Shown here: positions 22,094 through 33,043 of the stretch, in pieces
Layout: each line of letters begins with the position of its first letter
Numbering within the stretch: the stretch's first letter is position 1
Origin: Papio anubis
Lineage: Eukaryota; Chordata; Mammalia; Primates; Cercopithecidae
Direction of reading: 5' to 3'
NCBI RefSeq assembly: GCF_008728515.1
Contig: NC_044986.1
Location: forward strand, 115,680,313-115,744,312
Length of the DNA: 64,000 nucleotides
Made by a program: the position numbers and the translations under genes
Notes under the pieces: model-generated
What the model was told of the DNA's origin: nothing
The model's database searches: none
What the model saw: the letters and a program-made list of their open reading frames with translations, nothing else

Positions 22094-22746
22094 CAGTTGA
22101 TTTTTATTATCCACAGATTCCATATCTGTGAATTCACCTACTCACTGAAATGTATTTGTAACACCCCAAATCAATACTCACTGTTGCTTCTGCAGTTGTT
22201 TGCAAACAAATGCAGGACAACCAAAAAAATCTGAAGTTGCCCACCTGCCTTCCCAGGTGAGGTTGAATAAGGCTCGTGGTAAGGCTGTACCTGTGTCTCA
22301 GCTCTCATACTGTAAACAAGTCTCCTTCTCGTGGTCTATTTAATGTTACATTTTTCATGGTTTTGTGCCTTTTGTTACTGATTTTTCGGTTTAAAATGGC
22401 CCCCAAGAGTAATGCTGGAGTCTTATCTAGTGTCCCTAAGGGCAAGAAGGCTGCGGCGTGCCTTTTGGAGAAAATCTGTATGTTATATAAGCTTTCTTCA
22501 GGCCTGAGTTTTGGTGCTGTGGGCCATGAGTTCAACGTTAATGCATCAACGATGTATATTAAACGGCTTTAAACAAGAACATACACAAAACAAGGTCACG
22601 TATTGATTAGTTGATGAAAATGTTGTAATCACACACTCGTGGGCCCCTAGCCCTGTATTTCTCCAGCAGCAAGGGTTCAGTATTTGCTTTCAGTGTTTGC
22701 AGTGACTTTATACACTCTAACTACTGTGAATAATGAGAATTGATTG
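22094..22746 (+). mobile_element. Tigger (TcMar) DNA transposon with TA duplication
   Basis: The 5' end reads CAGTTGATTTTTATTATCC and the 3' end TAATGAGAATTGATTG, imperfect inverted termini of the Tigger/pogo type. The element is flanked by TA at 22092-22093 and 22747-22748, the expected target duplication. The 653-base length indicates an internally deleted derivative that keeps part of the transposase gene. Confidence 0.85.
22396..22572 (+). pseudogene. Tigger transposase N-terminal (HTH) relic
   Basis: From an ATG, 58 codons stay open to a TAA. The peptide begins MAPKSNAGVLSSVPKGKK and later has LSFGAVGHEFNVNASTMYIK. This fits a basic N-terminus followed by the helix-turn-helix of pogo/Tigger transposases, related to the CENP-B DNA-binding domain. 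The DDD catalytic domain is absent because the element is internally deleted. In intact elements this domain binds the terminal repeats. The reading frame continues upstream without a stop to 22276. Confidence 0.7.
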
Positions 22747-22794
22747 TAGTTGCATATATTACAACCTGCAAATTCAAAGAAATCAGAGTATTAG

Positions 22795-23005
22795 GATTAA
22801 GCATATAGGCTCTGAGTGCAAATTCCAGCTATTTACTGCCTGGGAGCACTTGTGCTTCCATTTCCTCCTCTGCAATAATATCTCATTTGTAAGACTGTGG
22901 TGAAGCGTAAAGGAACTGGTGCATCCCCAGAAACTCACACATAGGACACACTTAGAATAAGGTCTGGGCAGACAGAAAGCACTCAATAATATGAGCTGTC
23001 ACTAT
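22795..23005 (+). mobile_element. MIR SINE
   Basis: TAGGCTCTGAGTGCAAATTCC, CCATTTCCTCCTCTGCAATAA, GGTCTGGGCAGACAGAAAGC and ACTCAATAATATGAGCTG follow sense MIR order. Confidence 0.75.
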
Positions 23006-23125
23006 TGTTTATTATTTTATAGAGCATGAAACCCAGGAAAGCTCCAGAAAAGTGTGTAATGTCACACAATAAGCAGCTGAGCTGAGCTGGGAACACAGTC
23101 CTGAGTTTAACACCAAATTCACAGG
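23006..23125 (-). mobile_element. MIR SINE fragment, antisense
   Basis: TTATTTTATAGAGCATGAAACC, GTCACACAATAAGCAGCTGAG and GCTGGGAACACAGTCC match antisense MIR. It abuts the preceding sense MIR, making a tail-to-tail inverted pair. Confidence 0.65.
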
Positions 23126-23129
23126 GGAA

Positions 23130-23900
23130 GCCATCCAAGAGAGGAGTGAGACGTGTCTGGAACATGTATACAGCATATGGCCAGCCACTGCCCTAAATAT
23201 AGAGTTATGGGCTGTGTGTTGAAAGGCAGGATGGGATGGGTCAATCAACAAGGGACGTGAAAAGGGGTGCCTTTGTGTGATTGCAGCCATTTCAGGTGTC
23301 AGATCTCAGACCCCTTGGTTTTGCAGCTTTTTATAGAAATGCCTGTGGAAACATAATGGTAGACAGGGGTGACCATAGTTCAGCATTTCAGACATATCAT
23401 CTTTTCTCTCTAGTGCTGCAGGGGTTATGCTACAAATTGAAAGATCTAGCTACATGAAACAGAGCTGACACATTGAGCCAGGAAGTCTTTTCTTCTGCGG
23501 AAAGCTCTGATCTTCAAGTCAGCCAATCTGGAAGGGGTAGATTTGACAAGAATCATTCCACATTTTGCACTTGCAGGGATTGCAGCCATAACAAGGGAAT
23601 GAGGACCACATCTGGGATGGAGGAGCTAAATGAATGTGAAATCCAAATGTGAAACTGGGCTAGAGATAGGAGAAATTGGACATAAGATACCCCGGGCACT
23701 TCCCGCCTCTGCCAGTGGAGTAGCTTCATGCTTAGAGTTGGGAGTGGGTTCCTTGGGGCTAGGGGTGCTTGGAAGGCATCCCTCTTAGTCACTACTCTCT
23801 GCACTGTGCTAACACATGCCCTCGTTCTGATGTGGCATCCTATCCCAGTGAAGGGAGTCACTACGTTGCTTTTAGAGGCAGCCTCTTAAAAATACTCATC
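23130..23900. other. unassigned sequence
   Basis: No repeat or exon is recognised. A minus-strand open frame at 23553-23861 (102 codons) has no family resemblance. Confidence 0.4.
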
Positions 23901-23902
23901 CA

Positions 23903-24255
23903 GGCTGGGCGTGGTAGCTCACACCTATAATCCCAGCACTTTGGGAGGCCGAGGAGGGTGGATCACCTGAGGTCAGGAGTTCGAGACCAGCCTGGCCAAC
24001 ATGGAGAAACCGCATTTCTACGAAAACTACAAAATTAGCTGGGCGTGGTGGTGCGTGCCTGTCATCCCAGCTACTCAGGAGGCTGAGGTAGGAGAATCGC
24101 TTGAACCCGGGAGGCAGAGCTTGCAGTGAGCTGAGATCATGCCATTCCAGTCCAGCCTGGGCAACAAGAGGGAAACTCCGTCTCAAAAACAATCAAACAA
24201 ACGAACAAAAAGAAAAAAAACCACACACACACACAAAAACAAAACAAAGAAAAAC
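23903..24255 (+). mobile_element. Alu SINE with long A-rich tail
   Basis: Starts GGCTGGGCGTGGTAGC; AluS-like body to about 24187. It then has a ~70-base tail of AAAC, CA and AAAG units. The flanks AAAAATACTCATCCAG and AAAAAACTCACCCAG form the target duplication. Confidence 0.96.
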
Positions 24256-24544
24256 AAAAAACTCACCCAGCTTTGCAAGCAGGAAGGCACTGAAAGGCGG
24301 ATCACTTGCCTTCCGGTATTCTAAGAGGGGTGGCATGGATAGAGCAGAGGTTTTGCTTAGGATCAAAGAGGAAAGGGAAATGATTTCCAAGAAGAGAGCT
24401 AGTAAGATGGAGGAAGATTACGAGTAAGTGTTTTAGGCACCCAATGGGGAGCTAAAGATAAAAAAGAATACTAAATAAGAGTTTTAAAAAAACAACCAGC
24501 TGAAGGAGAAAAAACAGTTATTACTGTGGGAAGGATGGGAACTG

Positions 24545-24735
24545 CTTTTCTAGAAAACACAAAGGCCTCCTTTCATTTAATGCCCTTAGCAGTCCTAGGA
24601 AGCAGGTCTGAATTCCCTCATTTTACTAGAAGGAAAACAGGCTCAGCAAAATTTTAAAACGTACTCAAAATTATACAGGCAGTCAGTGGCAGAGGACAGA
24701 TTCAAACACATATCTGTAGGATTTGAAAGCTTAGG
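24545..24735 (-). mobile_element. MIR SINE, antisense
   Basis: TTTCATTTAATGCCCTTAGC, CTCATTTTACTAGAAGG, AAACAGGCTCAGC and GGCAGAGGACAGATTC follow the antisense MIR consensus. Confidence 0.75.
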
Positions 24736-24764
24736 CTCTTTGCAAACAAAAACCCCACAAACAA

Positions 24765-24960
24765 CAACAATAAAAGCTAATGTTTATCAAGCACTTTCTA
24801 AGTGCCAACCACTTCTTTATAGATTTTATATGCATCAATTAATTCAGTCTTCACAGCAATATGATTTATACACAATTAAACCTACTTCATGAATTCAGAA
24901 CCTGAGGCTTAGAAAAGGTAAGTAACTTGCTAATAATCATTACAGCTCTGAAAAGAGACA
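24765..24960 (-). mobile_element. MIR SINE, antisense (second, adjacent)
   Basis: AAAGCTAATGTTTATCAAGC, CTAAGTGCCAACCAC, ATTAATTCAGTCTTCACAGC and CCTGAGGCTTAGAAAAGG are in antisense MIR order, directly after another antisense MIR. Confidence 0.8.
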
Positions 24961-25850
24961 TTTGAGGGACAACTACCAGGGGTAAAGATAGATTTTTACC
25001 AACATTTGAATTGGTATTTACATAAAGTCTTGATGTGTGGGTACTGGGGAGTGGCAGGAAGAGGTGGTGATCCTAACTGCAGGGAGCGGACACTTGACTC
25101 CTGACCCTGCCATGTTGTTACCGGGAAAATGAAGAATGAGCTAAGCCAGAGCAGAGGGACTGGAGGAAACAGCCTTACATAAAGAAAGAGAAAAATCAGG
25201 CCAGCGTACTGGGAGTGAAGGTGGGGAAGTGGAAGGAAGAGAGGACCTTAGCGTCTTTGCAGCTCAGCTCAGTGGCACTAAGCAGGATGTCTGCCATGAG
25301 CCAGATGCAGGACAGGAGCTGGGTAGGTGGGGGGCATAGTCCATGGAAAGTCATCTCACTGCAAAGCCAAAAACGTGGGTCTGAGGCCCACTAAGAAGAG
25401 GTCTCCATTTTCTCAGGAACTAAAGTCTGGAAGAAGAGAGCTTAGGGCAGCCTGGAGGCTGGGAGTGCATGGAGTAGGTACCATAGCCTCACAGACTGGG
25501 CATAAGGCCTGGAAGCCAAGGGCACAGAGAGGGCCCCAAAGGTCACCTTTTCTGAATTAAAGCTGCACTGAGCTAAGGAGTAGCATGGGGCAGTGGCCCC
25601 CTCAATGGTTTGTCCCCCATCCCCTGAGTGGCCATGGGGACAGCTCAGGGACAGCCTGACCACATACTGGACCAAAGCTACTGGAGGAGGCAGAGGCATT
25701 TGCCTGGATGGAGGAGCAGGTGGAGGAGGGGAGAGCTCTGACCCAACATTTAGATGCTGACAGCAAGGAAGGCCTGATGTTTGCCTCCGACGGGTGGCGG
25801 CCAACATCTGTCTTTCTGTTTCCCCAAAGCAAGAGGCTTCCACCACATGC

Positions 25851-25994
25851 TTTTACTAAGGATGGCTCTGTTTACAAGTGGTAGAGCCCAGTCCCAGTGA
25901 TGTCTGTGGTCAAACGATACCCTGTCCATGCTTGTGGATATTCTAGTGTATGCCGTCACCAAGCAAGTCTGTTTCCTGGCCGTCTCTCCAGATT
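25851..25994 (+). repeat. unclassified interspersed repeat, copy 2
   Basis: Homologous to 21929-22070 in the same orientation, about 3.9 kb away: GATGGCTCTGTTTACAAGTGG, then GATGTCTGTGGTCAAACGAT, then TTGTGGATATTCTAGTGTATG. The flanks of the two copies do not obviously match. Confidence 0.8.
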
Positions 25995-26716
25995 TCAGCA
26001 GAACATTCCCTTTCTTTGACTCTCAGTTCCTGGGCATAGATGCATCTTGTGCTGACTGAGCCACGTAACTCCAAATACGATTTATTTTAAGAGAAAATTG
26101 CCCACCTTTTAGAGTAAACAAAGTTGAGAGCAGAACCGAGCAACTTCATTTCCACTTCCTAGTATAGCAACTGAAGAGTGAGCTTCCTTCAGCTTCAATT
26201 GCTCTTCTCAGAAAGTTTTTACTTAGCTTAATGGAAGAAAGCACAGTTTTTAGACCAAAGAGGAAGAAAATGAGACAAGGCAAGGCAAGTAAGTAAAGGA
26301 CATTTCAGCTCTGACTTTTGTAATCTCCCTCCCTCTCTCTCTTTCTCAGTTTTATTTGTATTCCTGTCAGCAATCAATTACTATATATCTTATGAAGGGT
26401 CATTGTAGTAGGTAAAGGCATGGAATACAAATGATAAAGGAGGAATGCAACAAAATGAACTAAAATATGCATATAAAGCCATTGTTGTAAATAATATATC
26501 TTATAATAAATATCCACAGGGGAGCTGGGAGATAAAAATAGCACCACTGTGTGAAATAAGGACTGTGACTTATTTTCTGTAGAAGCTGCTGTTTCTCTGC
26601 CAGTGAGAAATGATGCTAACAAAAGAATGCACTGAGCACGGTCCCTTAGATATCTTCCCTTTGTGTGGCATGTGTTGCATGTTATGTAAAGAGTTCACTT
26701 TGCCCACCTACATGCT

Positions 26717-26719
<3 letters not shown>

Positions 26720-26750
<31 letters not shown>
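26720..26750. repeat. poly-T tract (31 T)
   Basis: An uninterrupted T run in sequence with no recognised SINE or LINE attached. It is likely length-polymorphic. Confidence 0.95.
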
Positions 26751-26751
<1 letters not shown>

Positions 26752-27402
26752 ATTAAAGGAGACTGTCCTACATGGAGCTGTCAGGCATCAGTCAATGTGG
26801 GTTGAAATTAACCATAGTGAGTGACACCCAAGTGGGTTTAATCTGAAGGGAAAATGAAGACAATAGACTCCTAAGAAGTTTAAATGGTGGCATATACATG
26901 ATTTATTTTCCCAAGCTTTAGTTCAAATAACCAACAGCACAGGAAAAATGAAAGAATAAAAGGTTGTACATCATATTTGCTGCAATATAGGTGTCTCAAC
27001 CTAATGAGGCTCCTGGATCCTAGTTTGCTTCTGAATATCACCAGGGGTGATTATAGCTTGCAGAAGTATACCAGAAAAAGGCATGCCTTCCTATGTCTTG
27101 GGCTGTAATTAAAGCCACAAGCCATCAGATAGCGAAGAGGCCAGCTGCAGTCCTTCAAACCTTTAGTACCCTGCCATTAAAAATAGATTACAGCACAAAA
27201 TATGTACCAAAAATAATCCCAATAAAAAATTTGCACATTTGATTACTATAATTGATTTTTTTTCTTCTAGATATGAATAAATGACCCAGGCTAAATGCCA
27301 GTTCCTTGCAAAGAATTTCATTTAAGCTTCACTGAATTGAAAAGGCTCAACCAGACTCAACATTTCCAACTTCCTAGCAAGCAGCAGAAAATCTACCTGA
27401 CA

Positions 27403-27416
27403 GTTGCTATGGAAAC
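27403..27416. promoter_or_regulatory. RFX X-box-like motif
   Basis: GTTGCTATGGAAAC is close to the canonical X-box and sits in a repeat-free stretch. Activity is inferred from the motif alone. Confidence 0.4.
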
Positions 27417-28059
27417 ACGAACAGGAAGAGTGAACCACCAGCCTATAAATCCACAGAGAAACCTTTCTTAATTGGAAGGCCTTTAACCCACACATTTTTC
27501 TCATAGCTGCAGAGCTTATTTCTAAAGAGATTATTAAATTCCTCAATTGACTTATGAAGGATGCTTCCCACTATATTACTGTGCTTTGGGTTGCGATTCT
27601 TTATATCTGTTTCCAAAATTACAAAACAGACCAGGGATAATAAAAGTTAACACAGATGTTTCAATGAAAAATCCATATGATGTTCCGAAAATAACTTCAG
27701 CGGCAACACGGAACAAAAAGGATTCCAATACAAGAACCAAGATGGTGTAGACCTGTTTGTTTCAAAGCTGTATATAAGTCACCAAACTTCTTCACTCCCC
27801 CTGATTTTGACATATTAATGCAGATGGAAAATCCTGACAATATTTCCCAATGTTTAAGAAGGCTAACCAAGTCAGAAATATGAATAAGTGAGGTGTTGGG
27901 ATATGTTAATTTTATGCTCGCCCTTGATTTTTAAAAATGTTCTTTGCTATTTGTTAGCAAATACTAACTAGTATGTGGCTGGCTGAACAAGAAACAGACA
28001 TAACTAAACATCTCAGTGAATCTCAATTACATTAGGGTACTTTTGGTTAACGAATCCAT

Positions 28060-28622
28060 TCTAGTAAGCCCTCAGTGTCATCTATAGGTTTCTGAAAACT
28101 ACAACTGTAAACTAAACTTGTGTAGAGTGAAACCAATTTTACCATAGACTATTTGATATAAACAAGTTACGTTCCTGTGGCATATTTCTGGCCACAAAAA
28201 CAATGCCAAACGTCTATACAAAGACCAAAACCCTTCTAATATTAAACATTAAACTAAATGTGAGCTACACTTATATTTTTAAAAGATTCATAAAAACAAG
28301 TCAGAGAATTGTTTACCCAATTATTACAGTTCAGAGTTAACCTGAACAGGACACCACCCCACCACAGGGCTCACTCACACACACACCCCCATGCTCACAC
28401 AGATGGGGACAGTTTAGACACATCAGGTCACCTAACATGCATATCTTGGGGACGCGGGAGCAAACTGGACTCCCCAGAGAAAACCTACACAGATATGGGG
28501 ATAATGTGCAAACTCCACACAGATAGTGGCCCAAGCAAAGAATTATTATTATTATTATTTTTCATCAATGTTGTAATGAAACTCTGTGCAATGAAATGAC
28601 CGCATTGGAGGACCTGCTGTAT
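28060..28622 (+). mobile_element. non-autonomous DNA transposon fossil
   Basis: The ends TCTAGTAAGCCCTCAGTG and GGAGGACCTGCTGTA are imperfect inverted repeats of each other. The interior has ACCAATTTTACCATAGACT, GGCATATTTCTGGCCAC, a CACACACACC patch, AGAAAACCTACACAG and GTGCAAACTCCACACAG in an order I recognise from a repeated mammalian DNA element. I cannot name the family safely. Confidence 0.65.
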
Positions 28623-28689
28623 GGGATTGAATTTTGTCAAACAATCTACGTGAGGAGTGAGGGTTATGGCAGAGAGAACCGAATAGAGC

Positions 28690-29394
28690 TATCTACCCAT
28701 GTCCACATTGCAGCCTTCTCTCCTTCCTTTCGGCTGTATTAAAGAATCGTTCCTCCTCCTCCCAGCCTAAGCCAAAGCCCTGCTTGCATCCGGTTCCCAC
28801 CCGCTAGGGCTCCCTGAGATGCCTTCCTATAGGTACCTCCACTTTCTCCCCTTTTCCTTCTTTAACCTTTCCTTCACTCCTGCCGTTCTCGTCCTCAGTA
28901 TGTAAACATGCTTTGGTCTCTTCCAACCTAAAAAACACAAACCAGCAAAACCTCTCAATCCTGTGCTCCACTTTCGTACTGCCCTCTCTTTCTTCTCTCC
29001 TTTCAGCCTGGTATTTATTGAGAGGAAAGTTGCTCTCCTTCCTGTCTCTCCTTCCTTACTTTCTGCCCTCCCTTCAGTTCCCTGGAAGATGTTCTGACTT
29101 CTGACAACCACACTCCGCCCTCAGAGTGACTGTCTTCTCATCCAGCAGGGTGGATGATGACATCTGCTTTCTTGATGCCAACTCTTTTCTCGATTCCATG
29201 ATAGGGCATTGTCCTGGCTTGTCTTCCATCCAATCACTTGTTCAGCCTCTGTCTCCTGGGTGATCTTCCTCAGGACCTTCCATGATTCTCTTCTTCATTC
29301 ACGTTGTGCCTCCCTTGGGCACCCTCACGCCCTCCCATTGGTTCCATTACAGTCAATATGCGAATGACTCACAAACATTTATTTCAACCTTGTA
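28690..29394 (+). mobile_element. L2 LINE, ORF2 reverse-transcriptase region (part 1)
   Basis: A pyrimidine-rich L2 ORF2 sequence: TCCTTCACTCCTGCCGTTC, TCCAACCTAAAAAACACAAACC, ATTTATTGAGAGGAAAG, GGCTTGTCTTCCATCC, CTCCTGGGTGATCTTCC and ATGCGAATGACTCACAAA appear in family order. This is the RT palm region. Frames are broken. Parts 2 and 3 follow after the MIR and the Alu. Confidence 0.7.
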
Positions 29395-29512
29395 AAAAGC
29401 AGGATAAAAAAATCTACCTCCTCAGGTTGTTGAGAGCATTGGAGACAACATTTAAAACTTGTCTGACACATTCCCAGAACTCAGCAGAAATATGAGCTAT
29501 TATTAGTATGTA
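29395..29512 (+). mobile_element. MIR SINE fragment inside L2
   Basis: TCTACCTCCTCAGGTTGTTGAG, CTTGTCTGACACATTCCC and AATATGAGCTATTATTAG match the sense MIR 3' half. L2 similarity resumes afterwards. Confidence 0.7.
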
Positions 29513-29614
29513 TTTGAGACACCTTCAAGACAGTGTGTGCAAAGTGGAACTAACTTCTCCTCACAGTGTTCCTTCCCATGGAATCCTTCTCTGTAAATCT
29601 CCTACTTACTCTTT
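29513..29614 (+). mobile_element. L2 LINE, part 2
   Basis: GAGACACCTTCAAGACAG, GGAACTAACTTCTCC and CCTTCCCATGGAATCC match the L2 region that follows the RT palm. It continues the first L2 part after the MIR. Confidence 0.5.
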
Positions 29615-29877
29615 TTTTTTTTTTTCTTTTTTTCGAGATGGAGTCTAGAGTCTTGCTCTATCACCCAGGCTTGTGTGCAGTGGCATGATCTTAGCTCACT
29701 GCAAACTCCACCTCCCAGATTCAAGCAATTCTCCTGCCTCAGCCTCCTGAGTAGCTGGGATTACAGGTGCCCGCCACCATACCCAACTAATTTTTGTATT
29801 TTTAGTAGAGAAGGGGTTTCGCCATGTTGGCCAGGCTGGTCTCGAACTGCTGACCCCGTGATCTGCCTGCCTTGGCC
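29615..29877 (-). mobile_element. Alu SINE, 5' truncated, antisense
   Basis: A poly-T head through CAGGCTGGTCTCGAACTGC, stopping at TGCCTTGGCC, so the first ~40 Alu bases are missing. CCTACTTACTCTTT and CCTAGTTATTCTTT flank it as a diverged duplication. Confidence 0.95.
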
Positions 29878-29879
29878 CC

Positions 29880-30122
29880 TAGTTATTCTTTAAACACATT
29901 TTAATCACTAATTCCACCAAGAAAGCCTCCTTATCCTTCTTGATTCAGGGTCCCCTCTTAAAGGCTATCACTTCATGCTGTATTATTAAAGTTCATATCC
30001 TACTGCATTGTAATTGTCTATTTACTTGTCTCTTCATTTTAAGAGGGCAAAACTGTACAGTTTTATTCATTATTTTATCTCCAGCAAATATGTATTGAAA
30101 CACAAATGAATAAAAGTAGACC
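29880..30122 (+). mobile_element. L2 LINE 3' end, part 3
   Basis: AAGAAAGCCTCCTTATCC, TGTCTATTTACTTGTCTC, AGGGCAAAACTGTACAG and AAATATGTATTGAAACAC fit the L2 3' UTR order. Most of the region between parts 2 and 3 of the family consensus is absent. Confidence 0.65.
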
Positions 30123-30124
30123 TG

Positions 30125-31030
30125 CACATAAAATAAACCATTAAATAGAAATATCTTTATTCCTGCATGGTTATCCTGACAAGTTTTTGGTAACTTCTCA
30201 TTTCGTCCTTCCTTTTATGATAACCTAGTTTGTGCCAATTAACCTTACGGAGGTGTCCAGTACTACTTTTGTTTTAAACCATTACATTGGAGAACATGAA
30301 ATTTTCAAGTAATACAGGGGGTTGCAAAGTATGCTGCAAGGTTAAAGTTCTGATGCTTGCAAACATACAGACATCTACACAGACAATATTTTCTTAGCAT
30401 TCAGACTGAAATCTCTCTTCTGAGAAACTTATCTGGTGTCTATTCTGATCACTAATCATCTGTAGAAAAATAGTCTTTCTCTGAAACCATATGTTTAATG
30501 ATGAATCTGTGTCCAGATGTTCTCAGACCATGTTCTTTAAGGACCCACATGCTGCTGCCACTGGAGCTCTGGGCACAGACTCAGAGTTTTTAGTCAATGA
30601 GTTCAAGTTGCATTCGAGGCGGAAGAAGTCAAGGGAAAGGGTAGTAGGTAACCACCATCTAACTGTCGCTACAGAAACAAAAACACCTGAGGTCAGTATA
30701 CACATGCAATTATCTTACAACCAACGAGCATGGGCAAAGTACAGTGTCTGGAAGCCCTCCCGACTTGCAGGGAGAAGCACGTATATTCACAAAGCCTCGT
30801 ACACTCACACACTCCTGAGGCTGTCCGCTGGCAGCCAGCTTTCTCATTCAGACACTCCATTTGTGTTTAGTTGCACATACCTCCAACTTATAATACTTTG
30901 AAAGAGCCAAGGTAAAACGGGGGGGGGAAAAAAACCCCAGCATGTGTTAGTCTGATCTCTTCACCCAATAGACAGAAACCACAGAAATTTCCTTGACAGT
31001 CCTCTTAGGGAAGGTATATGCCACTGTGGA
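30125..31030. other. unassigned sequence with a 136-codon open frame
   Basis: Apparently unique sequence. A plus-strand frame from an ATG at 30491 to a stop at 30901 is open for 136 codons and overlaps no repeat I recognise. The predicted product is basic, without a signal peptide, membrane segment or motif I can name. A run of nine G lies at about 30919. Confidence 0.4.
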
Positions 31031-31034
31031 GTTC

Positions 31035-31215
31035 TGATGGGCAAGTGGTCTGATTTTGAATCTGGCTTCACCTCTTGCTGGTGGTGTGACTTTGGGAAAC
31101 TTTACTGAGCCTCAGCTGCCTCCCCTGTCAACAAGGAACAAGCCTTAGGGGATTATTGACAGCATTCTATAAAGTTATATAGAAAAGATCCTTAAGGTCA
31201 ATAAATGTTCAGTAA
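31035..31215 (+). mobile_element. MIR SINE
   Basis: TGGTGTGACTTTGGGAAAC, TACTGAGCCTCAGCTGCC and AAGGTCAATAAATGTTCAG are sense MIR landmarks. Confidence 0.75.
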
Positions 31216-31219
31216 AATG

Positions 31220-31740
31220 GAGCTACAGTAGGGATGAACCAAGCACATCCCATCTATATGAGGTCATCTGCAGTGAACATTGCTGCTAAACCTTCCATTG
31301 CATTGATCAAAGGGATGGGTGGATGAACTGGGTCATGTATTGTTTTACCACCTGGAACATCATTTAGGATTTGAACACTAATAACTGTTAGTTATCTCTT
31401 TAGCTCTGATCCTTGTCTGAACACATAATTTCAAAAATATCTTTCACGGCAGCTTGTTTTCAGTCTCCTCTTTAACATTTAGAAATAAAAATGTTAACTT
31501 TTTTATTGAAAAAACATAAAATGCTAAAGCAACTTTAGTGACATATCTGTATATTGCAGAATAATTACGTATTGGACAAAAAGTAATGCTTCTGTATAAA
31601 CTGCGGAGTCAGATTTTTTGTTTGTCTGTTTTGTTTTTCTCTGAAAAAAAAAAAGTGCCAAAAGCATATGTCTAAGTAAGAGTGAATGTGGAAGTCTGGT
31701 TGACTGATTTGATCACTCCTCTGCAATTTACCTATGGACA
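31220..31740. other. unassigned sequence
   Basis: No family is recognised. It contains an 11-base A run near 31645. Confidence 0.4.
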
Positions 31741-31744
31741 TTCG

Positions 31745-31932
31745 CCATATGATATTGTGGCACATATTCTCACATCATAGTTAATTTAATCTTCATCATA
31801 ACATTGAAACACATGTGGGTGTTGGATATTATTTCCATGTCTACAGATGAGGACTAAAACTCAGAGAATTTTCATAATTTCACCAAGAATTAGGCAGAAT
31901 TAAGATTCAAACCCAGCGGACCGATCATTAAG
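31745..31932 (-). mobile_element. MIR SINE, antisense
   Basis: GTTAATTTAATCTTCATCATAAC, TCTACAGATGAGGACTAAAAC, CACCAAGAATTAGGCAG and AAGATTCAAACCCAG follow antisense MIR. Confidence 0.75.
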
Positions 31933-31987
31933 AGTATTCTTTTCTATGACATGACCTAGTCTCGTGATGTAATACTACTTCACCTTC

Positions 31988-32072
31988 TTAATATTACAGT
32001 AGTTTTATAATCTCATGTTCTTTATTCTTCCTCCTTCCCTCCCTTCCTGTCTTCTTCCTTCCCCTTTTTGCA
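31988..32072 (+). repeat. 81-base local duplication, copy 1
   Basis: From TATTACAGTAGTTTTATAAT through TTCCTCCTTCCCTCCC to TTTTTGCA it is the same as 33604-33684 except for one C/T difference. A short TTA extends the match to the left. Confidence 0.97.
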
Positions 32073-32331
32073 TATGCATATTGTTGCTCCCTGAAATACC
32101 TGCGTTTCTGCCTAATTTAGTAAATTTAGTATGTCTTCTATCTGCAACGACTTTTGAAAAGTATCATTGCTGAAGAGTGCAGTGTTCTTACTCCAAAACC
32201 ACTGTCTTAGCCTCCTCACCCCTTTCTGCCCAAACTTAAGCACAAATCCTAAGTATAGGTAAGAAAATGTGAAGTCTTTATTCCCATTTTCCTTTTCAAT
32301 TTTGGTTTCATGTCTACATTGTGTAAAGTCA

Positions 32332-32406
32332 CATATATGTATATATGTATATGTATATATGTGGATGTATAAATATATATATATATATTTGTGTATATAT
32401 ATACAA
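32332..32406. repeat. (TATG)n/(TA)n microsatellite
   Basis: Alternating TATATG units followed by a pure TA run and TGTGTATATATATAC. Confidence 0.93.
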
Positions 32407-33043
32407 AATCATGGACTAGGAGGCTTCAAAACTTTAAGAATATAGACCTTATCACAAATCCAAATCTGGTTTATACGTTTCAATATCCAACATTTCACAA
32501 CTAGAATTTTCTCCTAGTAGTAAATAAGATCCACATATATGAATATTTTAAAAACTATTTTTCAATGGTTGACTACACAGATAACACAAGAAACAAAATT
32601 AGAGAGAGCTAGAAAGTACCACAATCTATAGGTTGGAAAACAAACTGTTTTGAGCAAAAGAGGGGTCACATGACATGCTTACTAGCTTCAATCAACCTAA
32701 GGACCCATCTCTAAGATGTATCTGAAATAGAAAAATAATTACCCTTTTTTTTCCTTAAAAAAAGCCTCTTGCTGTCATTTTTATGTGTGTGTGACCTATG
32801 CTTCTAAAGAACCTATACATTTCTATTCTTTAACTTGTTTCTCAAAGAGGACTTAATGAAAATGAGAGAAGATATACTAGTATCATCACCTTTATTCATT
32901 AAAAATTATTTGGAAAAGTAAATTTGTCTTGACATTCTTTCCTTCCCTCCCTGTTCCCAAAAAAGAAGCTACGCCAAGTGCAAGGATGCAGTGTTATTTA
33001 TAGAACTGAACGAATCATATTCTTACAGTACATAAGCCTCTCA

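Larger units (their letters stand above)
24965..28058. other. repeat-poor stretch
   Basis: About 3.1 kb with few recognisable repeats. 25000-25850 is GC-richer but CpG-poor, so not a CpG island. It contains copy 2 of the unclassified repeat, a 31-base poly-T tract and an RFX-type motif. Around 27100-27550 the sequence looks free of transposons. No exon structure is visible; the longest open frame, 25442-25846 on the minus strand, is low-complexity in part. Confidence 0.45.

Noticed and set aside
25000..25850. GC-richer segment, possible CpG island or promoter
   Set aside because: CpG dinucleotides are sparse and no transcription-start features or exon are visible.
30919..30927. Run of nine G as a G-quadruplex
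   Set aside because: A single G run without three partners nearby cannot be argued as an intramolecular quadruplex from sequence alone.
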